Below are positions 1-6,250 of a stretch of DNA of 8,833 nt, in pieces. The DNA is from Arthrobacter sp. Lineage in GTDB: Bacteria; Actinomycetota; Actinomycetes; Actinomycetales; Micrococcaceae. Positions within the stretch are counted from its first letter, which is position 1; every line of letters begins with the position of its first letter. The stretch is from the NCBI GenBank assembly GCA_025464925.1, contig JAODMS010000086.1:1-8833 (forward strand), read 5' to 3'. Below the pieces are notes generated by a model that was not told where the DNA came from, searched no databases, and saw nothing but the letters and a program-made list of their open reading frames with translations. Made by a program: the position numbers and the translations under genes.

Positions 1-2
1 CA

Positions 3-86
3 CCAAAGCGGCTCTACGCGGAAGCTACGTCCCGCAAAGCCGGGTCCGCACTGGGACAGCTGCCGGCCGCAAGAGACACCCTATAA
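3..86 (+). other. possible C-terminal tail of an upstream gene
   Basis: The frame beginning at base 3 is open for 27 codons from the window edge to a TAA at 84-86. It reads as an alanine- and arginine-rich, probably helical tail with mostly G or C in third codon positions, as expected for a real gene in this genome. No domain is recognisable and the start lies outside the window. A second frame (from base 2) is also open through this stretch, so the call rests only on composition and is weak. Confidence 0.2.
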
Positions 87-127
87 ATGCCAGGGTGACT
101 GTTACCCCACGCTTGCGGTTAGTTCGC

Positions 128-210
128 AGAAAATACCAGCACCACGGCAAGGACGTGAAGGTCATCGGGCTTAACGACGCCAGCGTCCTGATGCGCGAAC
201 GCCTCGGCGG
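128..210 (+). pseudogene. remnant of a SulP-type permease C-terminus (STAS domain end)
   Basis: Read from base 128, the frame gives RKYQHHGKDVKVIGLNDAS followed by VLMRERLGG. This pattern of a lysine/tyrosine helix end, a short basic turn, a V-x-V-I-G-L-N strand and a D/E-A-S helix resembles the last strand and helix of the STAS domain that closes SulP family sulfate/bicarbonate permeases. All membrane segments and most of the STAS domain are missing. Nothing in the same frame upstream of about 128 resembles a permease. Homology stops at about 210, exactly where the opposite-strand DUF1016 remnant begins, so this looks like a recombination scar. The identification comes from recalled family pattern over about 27 residues and could be wrong. 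Confidence 0.35.
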
Positions 211-224
211 GCCAGTTCCGAGTC

Positions 225-247
225 TTGCGCAACAAGCTGTTGCGCAA
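225..247. repeat. palindrome copy 1 (TTGCGCAACA, 3-nt spacer)
   Basis: The arms TTGCGCAACA (225-234) and TGTTGCGCAA (238-247) are perfect inverted repeats around AGC. The element lies inside the DUF1016 remnant, where it encodes FAQQLVAQ, and shares its arm sequence with the longer palindrome at 407-437. Confidence 0.7.
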
Positions 248-406
248 AGTTCGACGGCGCTCTCCCTGTGCGCTCGAGGGTCCGGTTCATGATCATGTTC
301 ATTAGGACGTTCCGGGACCAGCCGTATTCGACGGCTGCTGAGGCGTATCGGTCGCGCTTATCCTGGTCTCCAAGCTTGTCCAGCAGCACGGTGACGTGGC
401 CCCACG

Positions 407-437
407 GCAATTGCGCAACAGGCTGTTGCGCAATTGC
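407..437. repeat. palindrome copy 2 (14-bp perfect arms, 3-nt spacer)
   Basis: The arms GCAATTGCGCAACA (407-420) and its reverse complement (424-437) flank GGC. The inner 10 bp of each arm match the palindrome at 225-247. On the minus strand it encodes the IAQQPVAQLP stretch of DUF1016, so part of the resemblance could come from coding the similar peptide AQQxVAQ twice, but the 14-bp perfect arms exceed what the peptide requires. Confidence 0.7.
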
Positions 438-796
438 CCCGGCATGCCAGGCCCGGGCAAACGTCGTCATGTATTGAACGTTGCGAGCGGAGAATCCTTT
501 CATCTCCGGGAACTCAGCCCGCAGGTCGTCAGCCAGCCTTTTGATGACGCCGCTCCCCCACCCTGTTGCTCCTGCTGTGTACCGACATCTTGCCCGATGG
601 ACCAGTACAGCTCGATCAGCTGGGTGTTGACGGTCCGCAAGGCCTTGGTGCGTGCGGCCCTGACCCGGTCCTTGAGCTCGCCGAGGAGGGCGGTGTAGCC
701 GGCGGGGAGGGCGAGGTCGCGCGGTTCGGTCATGGGTTCCATCCTAAAGAGCGTCCCGGACGGATCTGTGTGGCGTCACCGCTCGTGGCCTCTAGC

Positions 797-822
797 TGTA
801 CTCGGCCAGGACGTTGGTTACA
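797..822 (+). repeat. IS481-type left terminal inverted repeat
   Basis: Begins TGTACTCGGCCAG and ends GTTGGTTACA. Its reverse complement matches 1723-1748 at 23 of 26 bases. Read on the minus strand it encodes VTNVLAEYS and then a stop in flanking DNA, mirroring the usual C-terminus of these transposases. That explains the match: in this subgroup the right repeat doubles as the 3' end of the coding region. Confidence 0.75.
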
Positions 823-834
823 CGGGGAAAGGGT

Positions 835-888
835 GAAGACCTCCTAGGTTGGTGGTTACCACACACACCGAACGGCTAAGAGGTCTTC
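835..888 (+). repeat. 9-bp inverted repeat framing the transposase ribosome site
   Basis: GAAGACCTC (835-843) and GAGGTCTTC (880-888) are perfect inverted repeats separated by 36 nt. The right arm ends at the base before the ATG and contains the AGAGG that would serve as ribosome site. In a transcript reading in from outside the element, the pairing would hide the ribosome site, a known strategy of IS elements to limit transposase made from neighbouring promoters. A transcript starting between the arms would lack the left arm. The pairing is visible in sequence; the regulatory role is inference. Confidence 0.5.
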
Positions 889-1743
889 ATGGTCCGCCGT
901 AACGCCCGTCTGACTTCTGCCGGTAGGGAAATCCTTGTCCAGCGTGTCCTGGAGGGCCGGCCGCTGGCCCATGCGGCCAAGGAAATGGGTGTTTCCCGTA
1001 CCTGCGCCCACCGGTGGGTTAAACGCTATGTCGAACATGGCTGGGACGGGATGGAGGATAAGTCCTCGCGCCCGCGTTCCTGCCCGCACGCCACCTCCGG
1101 GGCGAAGGTCGAGGAGGTACTCGCGGGGCGTGTGAAGCACCGCGAGGGCCCGGCCGAGCTGGGAGACCGCTGCCAGGTCCCGCCCCGCACCGTCTCCCGG
1201 ATCATCGCCCGGGCCGGGCTGCCCCGGCTCTGGGAACTGGACCCGATCAGCGGCGGCTGGCGCGTCCACGGCCGCAGCGGGGCGGTGAGGGGCCGGGGTA
1301 TCGGTTTCGACTTCGTCCATGTCGCCGTCGATGACCACTCCCGCCTGGCCTACGTCGAGGTCCTGCCCGATGAGAAGGGCCCGACCTGCGCCCGGTTCCT
1401 CACCAACGCCGCGGAGTTCATGGCCGCCAGCGGGGCCCCGGTGCGCGAAGTCATGACCGACAACGCCCTCGCCTACATCCGGTCGGCTGCTTTCGCCCAG
1501 ACGATGGCGGATCTCGGCGCCAAACACCGGCGCACGAAACCCCGCAGCCCATGGCAAAACGGCAAGGCCGAACGGTTCAACCGCACGCTCCAGGAAGGTT
1601 GGGCCTACAAGAACGCCTACGACTCCAGCGATGACCGCACACAGGCCCTGACCGGCTGGCTAGACTTTTACAACCACCGCCGCAACCACAGCGCCCTCGG
1701 AGGACGACCACCTATCAGCAGATGTAACCAACCTGCTGGCTGA
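889..1743 (+). CDS. IS481-family transposase with internal deletion (likely inactive)
   Basis: The 284-residue frame opens with a winged helix-turn-helix (about residues 5-50, including AAKEMGVSRTCAHRWVKRY) and a second helical DNA-binding segment up to PRLWELDP (about 120). The integrase core follows: GIGFDFVHVAVDDHSRLAY, then MTDNA with Asp191, then SPWQNGKAERFNRTL with Glu228, then YNHRRNHSALGGRPPISR. Family members normally have about 35-40 residues between LDPISG and GWRVHGR, including an H-x-D-V-K-K-L-G strand that supplies the first Asp of the DDE triad. That block is absent: Ser121-Gly122 runs straight into Gly123-Trp124 at about 1252-1257, with the frame kept. The C-terminus is also odd. 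It ends CNQPAG, while a different frame over the same bases reads VTNLLAEYT, the expected family end. The start ATG follows AAGAGGTCTTC. Two independent lesions make catalysis very unlikely. Confidence 0.85.
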   Translation: MVRRNARLTSAGREILVQRVLEGRPLAHAAKEMGVSRTCAHRWVKRYVEHGWDGMEDKSSRPRSCPHATSGAKVEEVLAGRVKHREGPAELGDRCQVPPRTVSRIIARAGLPRLWELDPISGGWRVHGRSGAVRGRGIGFDFVHVAVDDHSRLAYVEVLPDEKGPTCARFLTNAAEFMAASGAPVREVMTDNALAYIRSAAFAQTMADLGAKHRRTKPRSPWQNGKAERFNRTLQEGWAYKNAYDSSDDRTQALTGWLDFYNHRRNHSALGGRPPISRCNQPAG

Positions 1744-1748
1744 GTACA
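1723..1748 (+). repeat. IS481-type right terminal inverted repeat
   Basis: Begins TGTAACCAACCTG and ends GCTGAGTACA; inverted match to 797-822. It overlaps the last codons and stop (TGA 1741-1743) of the transposase frame. In the alternative frame it encodes VTNLLAEYT and remains open past the element boundary at 1748, so in that frame the stop would have to come from flanking DNA. Confidence 0.75.
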
Positions 1749-1854
1749 CCTGGCGGCCCGTAACCGCGGACGATCGGGTAAATGGTGCCGGGTGAACCTG
1801 GAGCACCTCCCGTGCGGAGCGTCCGACGCAAGGCATCTCGTCGCCTACTTCGAA
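1749..1854. other. gene-free flank of the insertion sequence
   Basis: No gene is recognised on either strand. Several frames are open across it, as expected at this GC content. A plus-strand frame reading VNLEHLPCGAS then HLVAYFESRAGKELQ to a stop in 1965-1975 looks mildly protein-like, but it has no ribosome site and overlaps the minus-strand candidates. Confidence 0.3.
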
Positions 1855-1977
1855 TCACGGGCAGGCAAAGAATTGCAGGGCAGCCCAGGGTCCGGACACG
1901 GGCGTCACACCCGACTGGGGCCTTTCCCCATAAAACACGGAGTGTGGCGGCTGCTGCGGCGGTAGGTTTCCGGACAT
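1855..1977 (-). CDS. possible 40-residue ORF, start overlapping the upstream stop
   Basis: The ATG (1977-1975) overlaps the TAA of the upstream 59-residue ORF as TAATG, the standard arrangement for translational coupling. The product begins MSGNLPPQQPPHSVFYG and ends ALQFFACP before a TGA. It is proline-rich with a short hydrophobic end and has no recognisable domain. It could be a genuine small protein, the start of a gene truncated when the insertion sequence arrived, or chance. There is no ribosome site of its own apart from the upstream coding sequence. Confidence 0.2.
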   Translation of the reverse strand: MSGNLPPQQPPHSVFYGERPQSGVTPVSGPWAALQFFACP

Positions 1978-2156
1978 TACCGCCCAAGGACCGCAAGCGC
2001 GCGGAGCCAACGGAAAAACCGGCCACCCTGCGGCTCACGCCGGGTCGGAATGCTGAAGTCGGGATCCGTACCGCCCCCAACGGGGAAGTAGAACTCCGGC
2101 ACGGAGGATGCCACCGCTTTCGTTGGTGCCCCCGGCGTTTTGTCCTGCTGGCACAT
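1977..2156 (-). CDS. candidate small protein of 59 residues, unknown function
   Basis: Begins MCQQDKTPGAPTKAVASS, continues with an aromatic VPEFYFPVGGG and DPDFSIPTRREP, and ends with a basic FFRWLRALAVLGR just before TAA. Support for a real gene: an AGGAGG ribosome site (2162-2167) five bases before the ATG; about three quarters of codons ending in G or C, like the sure genes nearby; and a 15-bp operator-like palindrome 33 bases upstream (2190-2204) followed by AT-rich sequence suited to a promoter. No family is recognised. The basic, hydrophobic end could be the cytoplasmic lead-in to a membrane segment, which would make this the stump of a membrane protein cut by a frameshift. It is the best gene candidate in the decayed zone but remains unproven. 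Confidence 0.4.
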   Translation of the reverse strand: MCQQDKTPGAPTKAVASSVPEFYFPVGGGTDPDFSIPTRREPQGGRFFRWLRALAVLGR

Positions 2157-2189
2157 TTCATCCTCCTCAAACGCTCACAGTCGCAACTA

Positions 2190-2204
2190 TTCCGTAGAGC
2201 GGAA
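2190..2204 (-). promoter_or_regulatory. operator-like palindrome A (TTCCGTAGAGCGGAA)
   Basis: Matches the motif found before the malic enzyme and hyi: 13 of 15 bases agree with the site at 5262-5276. It lies upstream of the 59-residue minus-strand ORF. On its other side is AT-rich DNA (2205-2231) with a smaller palindrome TATAC-GAAA-GTATA (2217-2230), which shares ATACGAAA with the malic enzyme site. This is likely promoter-operator DNA, but its target is uncertain because the neighbourhood is decayed. Confidence 0.45.
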
Positions 2205-2230
2205 ATTAATATTTACTATACGAAAGTATA

Positions 2231-2713
2231 TGGGACGTTCTTTCACGTAGTCAACGGTTCTGAGCCACCCGGCCACAAAGCGTTGGAGTCCTGACTGCCA
2301 GTGCGCTCTTTATAGGCAAACTTGGAGCCGTCTTCAGACTGCACGTCCTGGTTGCCACTGGTTCAGGGCATCTCCTTCGCCAGCGCAGCGACCATGATCG
2401 CCATTGTTGCCGGTCCAGCGAACCGACATCACCAACATGGGACTTGCCATCCAAGTCCCGCCAAAAGGGGTTTGGGCATAGTAAAAAGCTGAAGCGTCGG
2501 GGCATGGAAAACATCCGCCTTGCCATTAGCATCCTGGCCCTTGTTTTCATTCTCCGCACGCTTAGAGGCCTTACTGACCACTTCTAAGGTGGGCAAGCTC
2601 ATCGACGGCGACAGCGACAGGTCTCCGTCCAGTCATCTGAAAAGACGGCTGCACACGACGACGCAAACGACGGTCGGCTCCGGAAGGAGTAACGGCCGTT
2701 GTCGAGGCATGGA
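2231..2713. other. gene-poor, apparently decayed sequence
   Basis: No intact gene is recognised. On the minus strand, protein-like stretches occur in different frames: KRAENENKGQDANGKADVFH then LLAGLGWQVP over about 2435-2580, then FAGPATMAIMVAALAKEMP over about 2360-2420, then EDGSKFAYKERTGSQDSN over about 2280-2335. Each is broken by stops or frame changes, which suggests the relic of a gene, perhaps of a membrane protein. On the plus strand a 27-residue ORF at 2504-2587 begins MENIRLAISILALVFILR; it is hydrophobic but has no ribosome site. No terminator is clear after the IclR gene. Confidence 0.3.
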
Positions 2714-3469
2714 TCAGTTGCTGTTGAGCTCCTCGGAGATGGCCCGGGCGGCTTCACGGAGCAGCGGCACGGCGCGTTCTCCGAACGACTGGTCTACCCG
2801 TGACACCGGTCCGGAGACCGAGATGGCTGAGGGAGTGGGGGCGTTCGGTACCGACATGGCGAAGCACCGGACGCCAAGCTCCTGCTCCTCCTCATCTATG
2901 GAGTAACCCCGCGCCCGGATCCGGCCCAGATCTGCCAGGAGGGATTCGATGTCTCCAATACTCTTGGCCGTGGGGGTAGGCATGCCCGTTCGGGTCACGA
3001 TGCCGCGGACCACATCGTCATCCAGCTGAGCGAGAATAGCTTTGCCTACGCCCGTGTCGTGCGTGTGTGCGCGGCGGCCCACCTCAGTGAACATCCTCAT
3101 GGAATGCAGGGAAGGCACCTGCGCCACGTAGATGACCATGTCGGAGTCGAGCACCGCCATGTTGGATGTCTCCCCGAGCTGATCCACGAGTGATTTGAGC
3201 TGCGGGCGGGCGACGGCGCCGAGCTGCTTGTTGGCTCCTTCGCCCAGCCGGATAAGCCGCGGGCCGAGGGCGTACCGCCGGTTCGGTAGTTGCCGGATGT
3301 AACCCAGCGACACCAAAGTGCGGAGCAAGCGGTGGATAGTGGGCAGTGGCAGGTCGGTGGTGGAGGAAAGTTCGCTGAGAGTGACGTCGCCTCCCGCGTC
3401 AGTGATCAGTTCCAAGAGCTCAAAGACGCGTTCAACGGACTGCACGCCTCCACGGGATTTCTCGGTCAT
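2714..3469 (-). CDS. IclR-family transcriptional regulator
   Basis: A 251-residue DNA-binding regulator of usual family length. The winged helix-turn-helix is at about residues 10-70 (SVERVFELLELI, TLSELSSTTDLPLPTIHRLL, then the wing RRYALGPRLIRLG). The effector-binding domain fills the rest, with TGVGKAILAQL, GYSIDEEEQELGVRCFA and a closing helix. ATG at 3469 is chosen because AGGAGG (3478-3483) lies eight bases before it; the ATG at 3505 would add 12 residues without a good ribosome site. It is divergent from the malic enzyme and beside hyi-glxR-gcl, so by analogy with E. coli AllR, an IclR protein that senses glyoxylate and controls gcl, it is probably the local regulator, with glyoxylate or a related C2/C3 acid as effector. 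The palindromes at 2190, 3612, 5241 and 5262 are candidate targets. The family call is firm; effector and targets are inferred. Confidence 0.93.
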   Translation of the reverse strand: MTEKSRGGVQSVERVFELLELITDAGGDVTLSELSSTTDLPLPTIHRLLRTLVSLGYIRQLPNRRYALGPRLIRLGEGANKQLGAVARPQLKSLVDQLGETSNMAVLDSDMVIYVAQVPSLHSMRMFTEVGRRAHTHDTGVGKAILAQLDDDVVRGIVTRTGMPTPTAKSIGDIESLLADLGRIRARGYSIDEEEQELGVRCFAMSVPNAPTPSAISVSGPVSRVDQSFGERAVPLLREAARAISEELNSN

Positions 3470-3558
3470 CTGACATGCCTCCTGCGGCTCGGTTCCTGAC
3501 AGCACTTATCCGCATCGTGAAAAGTTGTCCTGAGTCTCCAAGATACCGCAAAAGAAGA

Positions 3559-3592
3559 CCCCCGCGGGACGGAGGAACGGGGGCTTGTTTTT
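3559..3592 (+). terminator. terminator-like hairpin inside the divergent intergenic region
   Basis: CCCCCG (3559-3564) pairs with CGGGGG (3578-3583) around a 13-nt loop, followed by CTTG and five T (3588-3592). It resembles an intrinsic terminator for plus-strand transcripts. In the minus direction it is followed by TCTTCTTTT, so it could act both ways. No plus-strand gene ends just before it. It may insulate the two divergent promoters or sit in the IclR leader as an attenuator. Confidence 0.5.
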
Positions 3593-3611
3593 CCACTATA
3601 TAGATAATAAT

Positions 3612-3626
3612 CTCCGTAATACGAAA
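3612..3626 (+). promoter_or_regulatory. operator-like palindrome B (CTCCGTAATACGAAA)
   Basis: TCCGTA and TACGAA form a near-perfect inverted repeat around one base. It matches the consensus of the other three sites and lies 50 bases before the malic enzyme start, next to AT-rich DNA (3590-3611, with TATATAGATAATAAT) that probably holds the promoter. Placed between divergent genes, it could control both the malic enzyme and the regulator itself. Confidence 0.5.
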
Positions 3627-3675
3627 TAGGCGAGTAGTGCAGCTGCCCGTCCCGGGCCCAACAGGAGGATATTCA

Positions 3676-5118
<1,443 letters not shown>

Positions 5119-5132
5119 ATACGTTTGATCAA

Positions 5133-5166
5133 GCGGGCGGTTCTGCCAAGGGCCGTCCGCTTTTTT
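5133..5166 (+). terminator. intrinsic terminator after the malic enzyme
   Basis: GCGGGCGG (5133-5140) pairs with CCGTCCGC (5153-5160), eight pairs including one G-U, with a 12-nt loop, followed directly by six T (5161-5166). It begins 14 bases after the stop codon. It separates the malic enzyme transcript from the hyi operon, so the latter needs its own promoter. Confidence 0.85.
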
Positions 5167-5211
5167 CATGCCCGTGTTGCCCAACGAGGGAGTGCCCTCT
5201 GCTCCTGCCCC

Positions 5212-5240
5212 TTGACCCCTGCCCGAGCTTTCCCTAACCT
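5212..5240 (+). promoter_or_regulatory. sigma70-like promoter of hyi-glxR-gcl
   Basis: TTGACC (5212-5217, five of six to the -35 consensus), a 17-base spacer, then TAACCT (5235-5240, three of six to the -10 consensus, keeping the key T-A and final T). The predicted start, about 5247, falls within the first operator-like palindrome, as expected for a repressed promoter. The -10 box is weak, so the call is moderate. Confidence 0.45.
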
Positions 5241-5255
5241 TTTCATAAAGCAGAA
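5241..5255 (+). promoter_or_regulatory. operator-like palindrome D (TTTCATAAAGCAGAA)
   Basis: Differs from site C (5262-5276) at two bases and starts 21 bp before it, two helical turns, so a dimer-of-dimers regulator could bind both on one face. Directly follows the candidate -10 box. Confidence 0.5.
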
Positions 5256-5261
5256 TCTAAA

Positions 5262-5276
5262 TTCCATAAAGCGGAA
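5262..5276 (+). promoter_or_regulatory. operator-like palindrome C (TTCCATAAAGCGGAA)
   Basis: TTCC and GGAA arms around a seven-base centre, closely matching site A at 2190-2204. Lies 62 bases before the hyi start. Probable IclR-family binding site for the regulator encoded at 2714-3469; IclR proteins commonly bind short inverted repeats of this size in tandem. Confidence 0.55.
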
Positions 5277-5277
5277 A

Positions 5278-5291
5278 CGGTAGAACTACCG
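5278..5291. repeat. short perfect palindrome CGGTAG-AA-CTACCG
   Basis: Six-base perfect arms around AA, two bases after operator C in the hyi leader. It could be an mRNA hairpin near the 5' end or a third protein site; its sequence does not match the other operators. Confidence 0.4.
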
Positions 5292-5338
5292 GGAAAGCAA
5301 GCGAAGTTAGATCAACGCCCTCCTCGGAAGGACCTACG

Positions 5339-6139
5339 ATGACGTACACAGTGAACTGTTCCATCCTCCTCACGGAGCTGCCCCTGCTCGAGCGTCCCGC
5401 CGCAGCCAAGGCAGCAGGCTTTGACGCCGTGGAGTTCTGGTGGCCCTTTGATAGCTCCGTCCCCTCCGACGCCGAAACGGCAAAGTTCGAGAACGCCATC
5501 AAAGACGCCGGCGTGCAGCTCACCGGCTTGAACTTCAATGCTGGCAACATGCCCGGCGGCGACCGCGGCCTGGTGTCCTGGAAGGGACGCTGCTCTGAGT
5601 TCAAGGACAACATCGACGTTGTCGCCGGTATCGGTGAGCGCTTGGGCTGCAGGGCCTTCAACGCCCTCTACGGCAACCGGCAGGACGGATTCTCTCCCGA
5701 AGAGCAGGACGATCTGGCCATCCAGAACCTGGCAGCAGCTGCCGAAGGCGTTGCACGGATCGGCGGCACCGTCCTCCTCGAACCCGTCAGTGGCGCACCG
5801 AAGTACCCGCTCATCACAGCTGAGGACGCACTCAAGGTCATCGCCCGCGTGAAGGCAGAGTCCGGGATCGGCAACATCAAGTTCCTCGCTGACTTCTACC
5901 ACCTGTCCGTCAACGGCGACGACGTCGAATCCGTCATCGACAACCATGCCAAAGATTTCGGCCACATCCAGATCGCCGACAACCCCGGCCGCGGCACCCC
6001 CGGCACCGGCACCCTCCCGCTGGGTGAGTGGATCGCCCGCAGCCGCGAACTTGGCTACGACGGCTACATCGGCCTCGAGTACAAGGAACCGCAGGAAACG
6101 GCCTTCAGCTGGGTTATCCGCCAGCGCGTCAGCCAGTAA
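5339..6139 (+). CDS. hyi: hydroxypyruvate isomerase
   Basis: Interconverts hydroxypyruvate and tartronate semialdehyde. The 266 residues (E. coli Hyi is about 258) form a xylose-isomerase-like TIM barrel. Visible landmarks are FDAVEFWWPFD near the N-terminus, GLNFNAGNMPGGDRG, the diagnostic NALYGNR, LLEPVS with Glu148, FLADFYHL with Asp185, HIQIADNPGRGTPGTG with Gln211, and YIGLEYKE with Glu247. The Glu/Asp/Gln/Glu set corresponds to the metal site of this family. GGAAGGA (5326-5332) is six bases before the ATG. It is the first gene of hyi-glxR-gcl, behind the tandem operators, and the neighbouring glxR and gcl support the specific isomerase call over other sugar isomerases of the same fold. 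No lesions seen. Confidence 0.93.
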   Translation: MTYTVNCSILLTELPLLERPAAAKAAGFDAVEFWWPFDSSVPSDAETAKFENAIKDAGVQLTGLNFNAGNMPGGDRGLVSWKGRCSEFKDNIDVVAGIGERLGCRAFNALYGNRQDGFSPEEQDDLAIQNLAAAAEGVARIGGTVLLEPVSGAPKYPLITAEDALKVIARVKAESGIGNIKFLADFYHLSVNGDDVESVIDNHAKDFGHIQIADNPGRGTPGTGTLPLGEWIARSRELGYDGYIGLEYKEPQETAFSWVIRQRVSQ

Positions 6140-6250
6140 CCCCCAACCGAGTAGCAGCAGATGCTGCTTAGGGCTCTCAAAACGACATCTACTGCGACTC
6201 AGTTGGATCCGGCATCCCGCATCACACAGACTTTCAGAAAGAGAACCATC
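6140..6250 (+). other. hyi-glxR spacer with a small hairpin
   Basis: The 111-base gap holds AGCAGC-AGAT-GCTGCT (6153-6168), a six-pair stem with a four-base loop and no T run, so it is not a terminator. It could stabilise or process the operon mRNA. No promoter is evident. Confidence 0.35.

Larger units (their letters stand above)
210..742 (-). pseudogene. truncated, frameshifted DUF1016 (YhcG-type PDDEXK nuclease) gene
   Basis: The start (ATG at 742, or at 733 in the same frame) encodes a typical DUF1016 N-terminal opening: a leucine-rich helix ending RTVNTQLIELYWSIGQD, then QEQQG. The frame is lost at about 559-563. Adding one base between CAGGG and TGGGG on the minus strand would restore QGWGSGVIKRLADDLRAEFP and join it to the second frame. 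That frame continues with MKGFSARNVQYMTTFARAW, QQPVAQLPWGHVTVLLDKL, EYGWSRNVLMNMIMNRTLER and APSNFAQQLVAQDSELA, all classic for the family. Family members run to roughly 350 residues, with a C-terminal PDDEXK nuclease domain. Here only about 175 residues of the N-terminal helical domain survive; the frame then runs into unrelated sequence after DSELA (about 210) and stops at 171. No nuclease domain is present, so no activity is expected. DUF1016 genes often sit near restriction-modification or mobile regions, which suits this setting. Confidence 0.78.
797..1748 (+). mobile_element. IS481-family insertion sequence, probably inactive copy
   Basis: About 950 bp bounded by 26-bp inverted repeats that start TGTACTC and end GAGTACA and match at 23 of 26 positions; TGT...ACA ends are usual for this family. 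A single transposase frame fills the interior and its 3' end reads into the right repeat. No flanking direct repeat is visible (CTCTAGC on the left, CCTGGCG on the right), so the insertion is either old or one flank was rearranged. With the inferred internal deletion restored, the element would be about 1.05 kb, a normal size. It sits between the DUF1016 remnant and gene-poor sequence. Confidence 0.8.

Noticed and set aside
792..822. A second, separate IS481 transposase remnant on the minus strand (VTNVLAEYS and stop)
   Set aside because: The similarity is explained by the left terminal inverted repeat of the same element, since the right repeat is coding.
856..1557. A 233-codon minus-strand frame inside the insertion sequence
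   Set aside because: It is antisense to the transposase and shows no family pattern.
1715..2170. A 151-codon minus-strand frame
   Set aside because: Very Arg-rich and it runs into the insertion sequence; the overlapping 59-residue frame has the better placed ATG and more natural composition.
1782..2294. A 170-codon plus-strand frame in the decayed zone
   Set aside because: The product is Arg/Pro-rich with no domain and no ribosome site, and it runs across the operator and AT-rich promoter-like DNA at 2190-2230.
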